A stretch of 64,000 bases of DNA from Trileptium ribeirensis (GCA_030248225.1 JASANE010026736.1:62001-126000); one strand, 5' to 3'. Shown: positions 44,415 to 54,049, numbered from the stretch's first letter. Made by a program: numbers and translations. Notes: a model not told the origin generated them from the sequence alone.

Positions 44415-47189
44415 CCCCGCCCAGACAACTCGACGCGGATAGTATCGGCCACCAAACAGGAATTGGCATTGGACGGTAGCATAAGTGTACCCTTATCGAT
44501 CGGACCTATTAAGGTGCAGACGGAATTTTTCGTTACCCAAACTGCTCCGTACCATTGCATCTTAGGAACAAATTTCTTGTCGCAACTGCCAAAATACATC
44601 ATAAATCTTCGCGAGCGCTGTTTAGAAATTGGCATAGACGAGGAAGAAGCCAAAATACCCTTCGCAGGCTTGGAGCGCTATGACCCACCCTTAATAGCAG
44701 TGATGTGCAGAAAACTTACCACCATCCAACCAAATACAGAAACGTTTATCAACGCTATCCCCGAAATTGCTGACACAGGCGTAGGACCCGCTCTATTTGT
44801 CCCCGCTCCCGAAATGACGGATATCGCAATGGCACACGCATTGGTGCTCAGAAGTCAGCGGACCATACCAATTGCGGTAATCAATTTTGGTAACACACCT
44901 GTCACCATATACTCAGGACAAACTATTGGGCACATAGAGGTCATGAGCAACCCAACTATACAATTCCTTAAGGACACAAATCAAAATTTGATACGATACG
45001 AGGAACATAAGGAGGCTAAACAGCTAAACCATATCACTACCCACCCTGAGAGGATTATTGAACATATTGAGGCAGGCAAGCGCTCCATCGATCATGAACG
45101 GGCCCAAACAGTATTGAGTAAAATAGATTTTGATAGTACACTACTATCGCCTTTCGAATTAAAACAACTGAAAACCGCAATTGCTGAAAATGCAGACGTA
45201 TTCAGCACGCATGATTTCGACCTTGGACGATACACGGAACACCGACATCGCATAGAAACCGGGGATGCAAAGCCAATCAAACAAGCACCATATAGGCTGG
45301 CGCATTCTTTACGCGAACCACTTAGGGAAGAACTAAATAGTATGTTAGACGCAGGCCTCATAGCCCCGTCGAGTTCACCTTGGGGATCTCCAATAGTTAA
45401 CGTAACAAACAGTGATTGCTCTCTCCGACTGTGTGTCGACTTTCAGAAGGTCAACACAGTAACAGAGCAAGACGCCTATCCACTGCCACGCATAGACGAT
45501 ATACTAGGGTGCCTCAGTAACACGAAACTAATGTCCAGTTTGGACCTAAATAAAGGATTTTGGCAGTTAGAATTAGATCCTGAAACTAAAGATAAGACAT
45601 CTTTCGTGACGGTGCACGGACAATACGAGTATAACGTCCTACCGTTCGGTCTAAATTCGTCCCCCGGAGCCTTTCAGCGTTGCATGTCAATGATTTTGAA
45701 GGGGCTTGAGTGGGAAAAATGTCTAATATACACAGATGACATACTAGTTTTCTCACCATCATTCAAGGCCCATCTGGCAGACCTGATTCGGGTTTTCGAT
45801 CGTTTCCGTAAGGCGAATTTAAAACTCAAACCCTCGAAGTGTCACTTCGGACGAGGCAGCCTCAAATATTTAGGACATATAATTAGTACCGAAGGTGTCA
45901 AACCAGACCCAGAAAAGGCAATAGCCATAGAAGAATTCAAACGTCTGGAAACGTTGAAACAGCTCCAAAGTTTCTTAGGGCTTGTAGGGTACTACCATAA
46001 ATTCATTCAAAATTACTCGGATATCTGCGAACCGTTAAATGAACTAAAACGTAAGGACACAGAATTCAAATGGACCCTTAGGCGCGAGGAAGCCTTCAAG
46101 AGATTAAAGCAGGCATTATTGGATGAACCGGTCTTGATTCACCCTGATTTCAAGCAGCCTTTTCTCCTGCAAACGGACGCTTCCGGATATGCTATGGCTA
46201 CAGTGTTTTGCCAGAAATATAAGCAAGGAATAAAACCCATTGCATACGCTAGCAAGGCCCTCCTTGATTACCAACGCAGGTACCCCGCAATAGAAACTGA
46301 AGCTCTCGCTATTAGGTGGGCCGCACTACATTTTAAGCATTACCTTGTAGGGCACAAATTTCACGTTGAGACCGACCACAAACCACTTAAAACCCTATTT
46401 GATAAGCCACCCAAAAATTTACGCTTATCTCAATGGCGAAGTGAGCTATTACTTGAGTTTGGGGGATTCGAGATATTGTATAGGCCAGGTAAGGAAAATG
46501 GCAACGCAGATGCCCTATCACGCGATCCTAGGTACGACCCGTCTGTAGTTGAGGAGTTAGGAGATACGTACGAAGTCCTTATGATGGGCCGAGGACGACC
46601 CTCCGGACCTCGCCCGCCAACAACCTGCGCAGCATGGGATCAATCGCACCTGCCGTATCCCGTACGCACTGTTACACCGCTAGCAACCGGCGCGCCAACT
46701 CCTATAACAGGGAGCCCAATAGCTCCTCCAGGCCAACCCAATCCTGAAGCAATCCCATCGCAATTAGTCGCCGACACGCAAGTAACTACAGTACCCCCAG
46801 CAACGCTGACCCAGCAGGCAGCTACGCTAAGTGCGATCCCGATTAGGATGGATCCGGGAGAAACCCCAGTGGTGTCGGTCCGTACAACCACCATCTCGGG
46901 TTCTGAAGGCAGACCTCAGGCTCGAGGACCCAAAAGACCGTTTCGCACCGAATCAGAAACAATGGGCCTAAGAGCAACCACGCTACCGACTGAACAGGAG
47001 TTTGATAGGCTCATGAAACTAATGATGCACTATGAAACCGAAATACTACCAACCGTCCGAATTGAGGACGCACAGGACACTCATGAAAACATATATTTGC
47101 CATTCTTTTCGGATCTCCCAGATTTTAATTTAGTGCGGCTCTTACCATATATCCAACGCAATGACCCTGAATTGGGTCCAATTTGGTGA
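44415..47189 (+). CDS. Element B protease remainder, reverse transcriptase, RNase H
   Basis: Continues from the TAG with the second half of the protease, including a C-I-L-G-T-N-F-L motif. The reverse transcriptase follows: SSPWGSPIV, the catalytic DLNKGFWQ, LPFGLNSSPGAFQR and YTDD at 45729-45740 (Thr in place of the usual hydrophobic residue). RNase H has TDASGYA, a TEALA segment and TDHKPL. All these are characteristic Ty3/gypsy signatures. The last 200 residues are Pro/Thr/Ala-rich and low in complexity, an insertion not usual between RNase H and integrase. It ends at TGA 47187-47189. The same frame resumes after a second stop (TAA 47241). Confidence 0.95.
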   Translation, partial: PRPDNSTRIVSATKQELALDGSISVPLSIGPIKVQTEFFVTQTAPYHCILGTNFLSQLPKYIINLRERCLEIGIDEEEAKIPFAGLERYDPPLIAVMCRKLTTIQPNTETFINAIPEIADTGVGPALFVPAPEMTDIAMAHALVLRSQRTIPIAVINFGNTPVTIYSGQTIGHIEVMSNPTIQFLKDTNQNLIRYEEHKEAKQLNHITTHPERIIEHIEAGKRSIDHERAQTVLSKIDFDSTLLSPFELKQLKTAIAENADVFSTHDFDLGRYTEHRHRIETGDAKPIKQAPYRLAHSLREPLREELNSMLDAGLIAPSSSPWGSPIVNVTNSDCSLRLCVDFQKVNTVTEQDAYPLPRIDDILGCLSNTKLMSSLDLNKGFWQLELDPETKDKTSFVTVHGQYEYNVLPFGLNSSPGAFQRCMSMILKGLEWEKCLIYTDDILVFSPSFKAHLADLIRVFDRFRKANLKLKPSKCHFGRGSLKYLGHIISTEGVKPDPEKAIAIEEFKRLETLKQLQSFLGLVGYYHKFIQNYSDICEPLNELKRKDTEFKWTLRREEAFKRLKQALLDEPVLIHPDFKQPFLLQTDASGYAMATVFCQKYKQGIKPIAYASKALLDYQRRYPAIETEALAIRWAALHFKHYLVGHKFHVETDHKPLKTLFDKPPKNLRLSQWRSELLLEFGGFEILYRPGKENGNADALSRDPRYDPSVVEELGDTYEVLMMGRGRPSGPRPPTTCAAWDQSHLPYPVRTVTPLATGAPTPITGSPIAPPGQPNPEAIPSQLVADTQVTTVPPATLTQQAATLSAIPIRMDPGETPVVSVRTTTISGSEGRPQARGPKRPFRTESETMGLRATTLPTEQEFDRLMKLMMHYETEILPTVRIEDAQDTHENIYLPFFSDLPDFNLVRLLPYIQRNDPELGPIW

Positions 47190-47243
47190 TATCTCTATAA
47201 CAAAACACGGCCCAATGCCGAATTAGGCGCGCTAAGAATATAA

Positions 47244-47939
47244 ATGCGGGCACACTATTTTGAACTAGCCGCCGATACCAAAATATTGTACATGCATCCA
47301 TTGCAACTAGGGGACATAAATTGCAAGCTATGTGTCCCTATCACACTCGTACAGCAAATACTCAAACATGAACACAATACATTATGTGGAGGACACCCTG
47401 GCCGTGACCGGCTTATAGCTAAATTAAAACAGTTTTACTATTGGAAGGGTATGTCCGAACACGTACAGCAATGGATCAGGCGGTACACTCTATGCCTGTC
47501 CGCGAAGGACCCAATCTCGCGGATAATCACCGGATCGGGTAGGGTTCCGTTGGCAAATCAACCAATGTATCGTGTCTTTGTGGACATACTCGACATCCAA
47601 GTCCGGTCACAGGCAGGCAATCGTTATGTTATTGCATTTATAGATCAGTTTACAAAATTTGCAATAGCAGTGCCAATAAGGCACCAGGATGCTCATACAG
47701 CTGCCCATATATTCCTATATGAGGTAGTCAATAGGTACGGAGCTCCCAGGGAGCTCTATTCTGATAGAGGGGGTGCTTTTACTGCACACATGTTCGAAGA
47801 GCTGTGTCAGGAAATGCACATATTTCGGCACATGAGTTTAGCTTATCACCCTCAGGCAAATGGTGAAATTGAAAGATTCAATAGGACCCTACTATATTTA
47901 TTACGAGTGAGTGTACCACAGGATGATCACCACTCATAG
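47244..47939 (+). CDS. Element B integrase, zinc and catalytic domains
   Basis: Same frame as the reverse transcriptase, after two stops. The N-terminal zinc-binding region has the two His (CGGHPGRDR) but its C-x2-C is Y-T-L-C, so the first Cys is missing. The catalytic core has FVDIL (first Asp), YSDRGG (second Asp) and GEIERFNRTL (Glu), with 35 residues between the second Asp and the Glu, the classical DD35E. The frame stops at TAG 47937-47939 soon after the core. Confidence 0.93.
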   Translation: MRAHYFELAADTKILYMHPLQLGDINCKLCVPITLVQQILKHEHNTLCGGHPGRDRLIAKLKQFYYWKGMSEHVQQWIRRYTLCLSAKDPISRIITGSGRVPLANQPMYRVFVDILDIQVRSQAGNRYVIAFIDQFTKFAIAVPIRHQDAHTAAHIFLYEVVNRYGAPRELYSDRGGAFTAHMFEELCQEMHIFRHMSLAYHPQANGEIERFNRTLLYLLRVSVPQDDHHS

Positions 47940-47963
47940 GATGTATCCCTACCATTCTGCATC

Positions 47964-50222
47964 ATGGCCTACAACTCTTCTGTACACACAGCAACGAAAT
48001 ACCCACCATTCCTGCTAATGCATGGTATTTACCCTAGGTTACCTGGAGAATATGACACGCATAGTGCAGCCACCGGATACACAGGAGCACATTCCTATAG
48101 GGCCAACGCGCAGCGCTGGATGGCTTCTATTAGGAAGCGTGCATACCAATCAATGAAAGCCGCCCAAGAATTAAACCGGCTAAGATATGATAGACGGGCT
48201 CGCGAACCGCGCTATCACACAGGAGAATTAGTTTGGTTTTATAGGCACGATACCACCCCAGGAATAGCTAGAAAGCTCACGCCTCCATACGAAATATTAG
48301 GGATCACCCCGCCTTGCATGCGCGTATGGATGCATTCTAATCCAGAAGGCATGGCCCATGTCGTACATATTAATATAACCAAGCCGTGTTTTAGGGCATT
48401 AGATCCGGTGCCCAGCGTGGGAGATTGGTTAGGTCAGGTACACGCTTTCGTACTAGAACGGGGTTTGACTGAAGCAACCCAACGTATTATCGCTGATAGG
48501 GATTTCGTCACTGAGATAGAGCCGGTAGACGAAGTAGCAGTACGCATAGTAAGAACAGCAGTCAGTGATAGTTCTGATACGGAAAGCATCGAAATGGGTG
48601 ACCCCAACTACCCTAATCTATACCGTCGAACCTATGCTGAGATTGAGGCCGAGCAAGCAGCAATGGAACATATCGAGTACAGGACGGACGCTCACGAACC
48701 ACAAAATCCAAGGACGGTCAGGAATCGGATTCCCCTGACTGATCCGGATAGGGAAATTGAACCTACCTGGCCACCAATAGCACAAGAGCAGGTTACTAGT
48801 CAGGAGGCCTTTTCATACATACCAGAACCTGGTAGCCGAGACACGCAGGTAGAGTACGGACAACATACAGTGCCAGTGACCACGATGGAAAGAATAGTGG
48901 CTACCAGTGAGGAAGTCCCGTTTGGCGTACCGACAGTAGGTGTTGGAATACTCGAGGGACAACATTTCTACCCAGCAGATATCACGCTATCCACCACGCC
49001 ACGCGGAGCTTCAGGCGGAATCGTCGTACCGGGACCATACACCTCAGGGGATCTACGCTACGCAATCATGCTCGCCGCGCAGGATCACCCATTATTTCAA
49101 TCACGACCGGCCGAACATATCATGGCTTCGCGACTACGAGTACCAATGGAAATGTCCACTCAAACCATAGGAGACTATACAACAATGCGCCCTTATAGTG
49201 CTCCACCAGCAGCCGCTGACAGGCCTATGTCTCCTCATCAGTGGGTCTTTCGCGAGGCACCCATGACTCAGCCACCTCTAGGGTCACCAATGTCCAGTTA
49301 CTTGTCGGAGACCTCCGGAGAGGGCACGACAGTAGACGTAAGAGCAGCTGAAGCAGACGACGAATTGACTAGCCAAACCTCACAGGAACCATCTTCGGCC
49401 GAGCGACATGGCCAGGCAGGACTAGGAACATCAAGCAGTGATTCTAGGACGCCTACCACCCAACCGGGAGCCTCTGACTCATTTAGTGAATTCACACTTG
49501 CAAGTTCAAGCAGCGAAACACCAGCGCCTCGAAGAGGAACTGGACGGACAGTAACGCTAAGTACCCCTCCTCGCACCCGAGCACCGCCGAGCGAGCAAAG
49601 GAGCACGCGAGCACCGCCAGAAGAGCGAGGGAAGGCCCTTGTCGGACGGACCACCCAACGGAAACAAATTGTATCGGCCCGAGGCGGTTCAACTATTCAG
49701 TTTACAAGCACCGAACAACCGGGACCATCCACAGTGACCATTACCGAGTTGGTACGCACCACTGCCACTACCACCTCCTCAGGAATAATACGACTCAGTA
49801 CCACCCATGCAACGGCCCCAACCAGGCACCTTTTGCATCGACAGGCTAGAGACCGGGTCTTTAGGCCATATGGCGCAGCATCGGACGAGGAAGTAGGGGA
49901 GGCCTTACGCAGGCCTAGACGCGTGACTTTCCAGGAACCGGAGACAACCACTGCCAACACTGCGGGAACATCAACTAGGCTAGCTTCTGCCACACACGCA
50001 CAATCCACTAGTGTCACCACCTCAATGACGAGCGCGCCAATACTGACCCCAAGACCACTTTTGATTGGAGAACGCTCGCCAGGCAGAACTTTACCATCAA
50101 CCACGTTCCCACGCTACCCCTCTAGCCAAGAACTGTACCCCGCCGCTTGGCGACAGCGTGTACCTCGACCACCACCCCATGAGGAATCTGAGTCCGACGA
50201 GTCGGACCCGCAAGTGGACTAA
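47964..50222 (+). CDS. Element B integrase C-terminus with long Ser/Thr/Pro-rich extension
   Basis: Same frame as integrase after the TAG at 47937. It begins with AYNSSVHTATKYPPFLLMHG, typical of the end of Ty3/gypsy integrase cores, then a basic stretch and a GPY/F-like module (KLTPPYEILG) to about residue 150. The remaining 600 residues are a low-complexity tail rich in Ser, Thr, Pro, Glu and Arg, with no recognised domain. Such a tail is far longer than the usual integrase end. It might tether integrase to chromatin, but no chromodomain is visible. The frame ends at TAA 50220. Confidence 0.88.
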   Translation: MAYNSSVHTATKYPPFLLMHGIYPRLPGEYDTHSAATGYTGAHSYRANAQRWMASIRKRAYQSMKAAQELNRLRYDRRAREPRYHTGELVWFYRHDTTPGIARKLTPPYEILGITPPCMRVWMHSNPEGMAHVVHINITKPCFRALDPVPSVGDWLGQVHAFVLERGLTEATQRIIADRDFVTEIEPVDEVAVRIVRTAVSDSSDTESIEMGDPNYPNLYRRTYAEIEAEQAAMEHIEYRTDAHEPQNPRTVRNRIPLTDPDREIEPTWPPIAQEQVTSQEAFSYIPEPGSRDTQVEYGQHTVPVTTMERIVATSEEVPFGVPTVGVGILEGQHFYPADITLSTTPRGASGGIVVPGPYTSGDLRYAIMLAAQDHPLFQSRPAEHIMASRLRVPMEMSTQTIGDYTTMRPYSAPPAAADRPMSPHQWVFREAPMTQPPLGSPMSSYLSETSGEGTTVDVRAAEADDELTSQTSQEPSSAERHGQAGLGTSSSDSRTPTTQPGASDSFSEFTLASSSSETPAPRRGTGRTVTLSTPPRTRAPPSEQRSTRAPPEERGKALVGRTTQRKQIVSARGGSTIQFTSTEQPGPSTVTITELVRTTATTTSSGIIRLSTTHATAPTRHLLHRQARDRVFRPYGAASDEEVGEALRRPRRVTFQEPETTTANTAGTSTRLASATHAQSTSVTTSMTSAPILTPRPLLIGERSPGRTLPSTTFPRYPSSQELYPAAWRQRVPRPPPHEESESDESDPQVD

Positions 50223-50356
50223 ACTACTCGACACAACGGCACGTACCCCGAGGTAGAACCCAAATTCCCCGCAAAACCCAGAACAAGGGTGAAAGTTAAG
50301 GCAGACCTAATTTTCATCCATACTATGTAAATTTACCAGTGCTTCCTTCATTTTAG
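50223..50356 (+). promoter_or_regulatory. Intercistronic spacer ending in a splice-acceptor-like site
   Basis: Ends CAGTGCTTCCTTCATTTTAG immediately before ATG 50357: a pyrimidine tract and AG, as in a 3' splice site. A possible branch sequence (ACCTAATTT) lies about 45 bases upstream. The same arrangement precedes the second accessory gene. Confidence 0.6.
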
Positions 50357-50466
50357 ATGCGTCGCAGCTACAGCCACAACGATCTCCGTGCGCCCCGCCT
50401 TCCACAGTACTGCATACGCCAGCGGTGTGCGATGGACATCGCTATCCGACCGTTCCCCGAAGCCAC

Positions 50467-51606
50467 ATGAGCAGCTCACGCTTCTGGGATGCGGTCGAAC
50501 TCAAGGGCTCAAATCGGACCACGCTGGCAAACGAACATTATCTCCATGGAGGCTTTAAGCATAATGGCCGCCAGCTCGGCAGCGCCACCGAGCATTTCTA
50601 CATAACGATCTTGGATTTGTTGGGCTTCGTCACGGTGATCGCCCACATGCTGGACCAGCGAATGTCGCCGACGGAGGTCAAACTACGCAGCGTAGCCCTC
50701 CTCCGCACGCTGCCAGCAAACACCCGACGGTGGCTCCGGTCGTACCAGCTGCACGTCATGCGCCCAATCCTGCTGGCGAAATTCCAGGAGCTCGACTACT
50801 GGGAGGAGCTGGACGATTCGGGCCACAAACCGCTCCTCAACGACACCTTCGACAACTTCTGGGGCACAGGTGTCCACCGGAGCGAGTGTGGTGCAGATCA
50901 ACCGGCGCACCACAACGTGCTGGGCCATCTACTTTGCGACATTCGGTCCTTCCACCGAGACCGTTTCGTGCGGTGGCCGAGAACCATTATCGTCGGCGAC
51001 GAACGCGCCCTGCCCTTGGTGGACGTGGCCGACGACCACAACCGGATAACATTCGTACGGCCTGGGCTTAACATGATTTCTTCGTTGATCCACTGGGCGA
51101 ACGCATTCCTGACGCACCAGACGGATTGCGTTATCATCATCGGCGGCTACCGGGACGTTTGGCATTTGCCCAACAAGGCCTTCTCGCCCGGCGCCTATCT
51201 CAAGCGAATTAAGCGCCACCTAATGGTGCTCGAGCAACGTCTCCGGGCAGACTCGGCCGTTGTTATCACCGGACCGGCGCCACACTGGGACGACTTCAGG
51301 GTCGACAGTACAGCGTGGTTCGACGAACTGACCGAACGGAGAACGCGGATGGTGGACGGGCATCAGGCGCTCATGAGCGTCATCATGCCAGGCTGGCCCG
51401 CGGCGCTGAGAGGAATCGAGGCCTGGGATGCAATCGGCCCATTTAATCGGGGCGAAGAACGCCAACGATGGGCCGAGCCAGTGGTCTCGCCGCCGTTCTG
51501 GCCACAGCTGCGCGACTGGACTGAAGTACTAATACGGCGCACAGACATGTTTTGGCGTATGGGCGAGGCTCACCTATATGACCAAGCTGAGCCCTGGCAA
51601 GAGTAA
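50467..51606 (+). CDS. NADAR plus SGNH-like accessory protein 1
   Basis: 379 residues from the first in-frame ATG (the frame is open from 50359). Residues 20-160 match the NADAR family: ANEHYLH, then T-E-H-F-Y at 41-45 with the conserved Glu, ILLAKF at 101-106, TFDNFWGTG at 127-135 and HNVLG at 149-153 followed by LLCDIR. NADAR enzymes hydrolyse N-glycosidic bonds of ADP-ribose-type substrates; some bacterial ones reverse guanosine ADP-ribosylation. Residues 170-350 resemble an SGNH/GDSL hydrolase: VGDE at 176-179 in place of GDS and IIIGGYRD in place of GxND, so the catalytic Ser is absent. An ATG exactly at the acceptor (50357) is in another frame and closes after 37 codons. The DNA is visibly GC-richer than pol. 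Function in the element is unknown. Confidence 0.8.
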   Translation: MSSSRFWDAVELKGSNRTTLANEHYLHGGFKHNGRQLGSATEHFYITILDLLGFVTVIAHMLDQRMSPTEVKLRSVALLRTLPANTRRWLRSYQLHVMRPILLAKFQELDYWEELDDSGHKPLLNDTFDNFWGTGVHRSECGADQPAHHNVLGHLLCDIRSFHRDRFVRWPRTIIVGDERALPLVDVADDHNRITFVRPGLNMISSLIHWANAFLTHQTDCVIIIGGYRDVWHLPNKAFSPGAYLKRIKRHLMVLEQRLRADSAVVITGPAPHWDDFRVDSTAWFDELTERRTRMVDGHQALMSVIMPGWPAALRGIEAWDAIGPFNRGEERQRWAEPVVSPPFWPQLRDWTEVLIRRTDMFWRMGEAHLYDQAEPWQE

Positions 51607-51798
51607 GGCCGTACTAATCCAAACGAAAAAAAGGGGAGAAGTAGCCATTTTGAAGAGTAAGGGAGACGCACAGAGTAGCAGCTAGGAGGCAACGCGTAGG
51701 TAGAGCAGAGTAGAAAGAACTAACCGGCGAGCGATTAGCGAAATAGAGCGACCCTACGCAACGACAACCCGAATATTTATTTGAGTTTATTCTTGCAG
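51607..51798 (+). promoter_or_regulatory. Spacer ending in a second splice-acceptor-like site
   Basis: Ends TTGAGTTTATTCTTGCAG directly before ATG 51799, a strong 3' splice site consensus. The A/G-rich part before it (51620-51740) has no ORF. Confidence 0.65.
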
Positions 51799-53043
51799 AT
51801 GGCCAGCACCTCGCAACCGCGACGCAGCGACGAAGCCGAGCAGACTCGGAGGCGATCCAGCGGACGCGTATCGGTGAGTGGGCCATTCGCCCCACCAGAA
51901 TCGACGTGGTTCCAGCTTCCGGCGATCCCGACCTACCGTGTGGATTTAACCAAGCCATACGTGACATTTTTATCCCACGGTACCGAATGGCCGGAATTGT
52001 CAAATATGCACGAGGCACCAACCCCATTCGCGCACGACGGTAACACCCTGTCGACCGTCGAGAAACACTACCAGGTACAGGTGCTCTCGCTGCTGGAACT
52101 AACCGACGCCGTCCGGGAACTGCTACTCATGACCGGCACTCCGCTGCAGCTCAAGACACGAGCGCGAGAGCTAAAGAATGAGCTCATTGACGGTGTTACC
52201 CAAGCCCGTCTCAAGCCGCTCCTCGATCATATCATGCGGCCGATTCTGCTTAGCAAATTCGCCATACCAGAATATGCGCGGATATTGCGACTCACAGAGG
52301 ATCAACAATTATTGGAGGCCACCACGGACACTTTCTGGGGCGTCGGGCGCACCAATCAACAGCTGCAGCAGCATGAAGCCCCGACGCGCTGCCACAACGT
52401 CATGGGCAGATTACTCGAGGAAGTACGGGATTACCGTGCTACCGGTCACGCTCGTTGGCCCAAGACAGTCATAGTGGGTGACGCCCTGGCGTTGCCAATA
52501 TTAGAAATGGCCACCGAAAACAAGTGGATTGTCAACGGGTGGCCAGGATCCACAATGGTACGCTTGCTGCAGCTGGCAAATGCCATCTTAACCCCGCAGA
52601 CCAGCTGCATCGTCATTCTCGGCGGGTTCCAATACATCTACCGCAAGGCACCAATGGAGCAGCTCCACGCGTCCTTGCCGAACGCCGCCTTCCGTAAATT
52701 CAAGCGACACCTGGGTGTACTTTCTCGCCGAGTCGCACCTACCACTGCCATCATTATAGCGCCACCGGCACCCCGATGGGCTGCCACCAACCAGGACGCA
52801 TTGTCATGGACGGCTGAACTCAAGCAGCTCATGGCTAACCACCGACGGCAGCACGACACCTTCCACAACGTTTACATGCCTTCCTGGCCGATTGCGTTAC
52901 ACAGTGCAGACGCGTGGGAACGGGACGACCCGCATATGGAATGGCAGGAAAAGCCGCATTTTGACGAGCCAATGGTGTCGCATTATTGTCGGCGGAACTT
53001 GCATGAGTGGGTAAGCCGTCTAGTTAGGGACGCCGAGCTATGA
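51799..53043 (+). CDS. NADAR plus SGNH-like accessory protein 2
   Basis: 414 residues from the ATG just after the acceptor. Residues 1-35 are basic and Ser-rich. The NADAR domain runs from about 50 to 212: LSNMHEAPTPFAHDG, TVEKHYQ at 86-92 (conserved Glu 88), ILLSKF at 149-154, TTDTFWGVG at 175-183 and HNVMG at 199-203. The following SGNH-like part has IVGDA (Ala for the nucleophile Ser), VILGGFQ, and a DEPMVSH segment near the end that may be the remains of the catalytic D-x-x-H block. It is a paralogue of the gene at 50467-51606: same domains and order, similar length, clearly diverged. Both stay open while gag and pol carry breaks. Confidence 0.83.
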   Translation: MASTSQPRRSDEAEQTRRRSSGRVSVSGPFAPPESTWFQLPAIPTYRVDLTKPYVTFLSHGTEWPELSNMHEAPTPFAHDGNTLSTVEKHYQVQVLSLLELTDAVRELLLMTGTPLQLKTRARELKNELIDGVTQARLKPLLDHIMRPILLSKFAIPEYARILRLTEDQQLLEATTDTFWGVGRTNQQLQQHEAPTRCHNVMGRLLEEVRDYRATGHARWPKTVIVGDALALPILEMATENKWIVNGWPGSTMVRLLQLANAILTPQTSCIVILGGFQYIYRKAPMEQLHASLPNAAFRKFKRHLGVLSRRVAPTTAIIIAPPAPRWAATNQDALSWTAELKQLMANHRRQHDTFHNVYMPSWPIALHSADAWERDDPHMEWQEKPHFDEPMVSHYCRRNLHEWVSRLVRDAEL

Positions 53044-54049
53044 CGCCTAACGCATTGAGGGCTATACTGAACGCGCGAAAGTAAAGCGGGGACGGCACTG
53101 CAAGAGGATAGGTCCATGCGAGGCAAGTGGCAGGAATCTACAAATGAGGCCTAAATAGGGCTAGTGGCAGCGAGCAGTAGCAAAAGCGAGCGGAAAGCAG
53201 CCAAGGCGCGATGCAAAACTTTCTAAAAAAGTGATGTCCGAGAGCTGAAATTAATGGGACTAGCAACACCAAATAAACCAAACCAAACCAACCTAACCCT
53301 AGTTCAAAAACTGAGGAAACCCCCCTACGAAATCTATTTCCGAATTTCTACCAAAGCTACAGAACCATCCATAAGGAAACATTTGGAAAATATTGGCAGG
53401 GAACTCCTGGGTCAGGCACCCTGGCAGTCCGGACCCTTTCCTGGGAGTGACCAACTCAATCAAACCTTTGGAGGTACGTGCCAGTGTACATATTGCATAC
53501 ATATAATAAATGGTTATTACATTATATATATAACATAAATGGATAATTATGAATATAATAACGTGGTACAAGGAATTAACGCTAAATTAACATAGGAGAA
53601 AGAAAATGTTACATGATCTAAACCATTTTAACAATAAATTTAACCCATAAGGGAAAACTTCAAAAATTTCCGGAAAATAAGGGAGAAGGGGCGACGTTTT
53701 TCGTGTTTTCTTACGTATATGGATATCGAACGACACTAAGTCGCCCTTCTGCCCTGAAATTCATAATATGTTTACCGAAATTTATACAAACTTTACTAAA
53801 ATTCATTAAATTTTTACTGAAATTTATCGAAATTTACCAAATTTTTACGGAAATTCTGGAAATCTGGCAAACTTTCTTAAATTTTCACACATAATCTTAA
53901 AACCTAATTCAATCCTCAAAATTTTCAAGCTAATATCGGGCTGTACATCTATGGATCTAAGGCGAAATTTCACTCATAACCATCTTCTCATTCGATTTAC
54001 ACTCTTACCCTAAGCAAGGAGTCAAATAAATCAAAAAATTTTTAAGAGA
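53044..54049 (+). other. 3' untranslated region of element B
   Basis: No gene. 53755-53890 is a loose repeat of (A)AATTTATCGAAATTT-like words. The base run before the 3' LTR (AAAAAATTTTTAAGAGA) is a poor purine tract. Confidence 0.6.

Noticed and set aside
49298..50104. Minus-strand ORFs opposite the integrase extension
   Set aside because: Antisense shadows of Ser/Thr/Pro-rich coding sequence.
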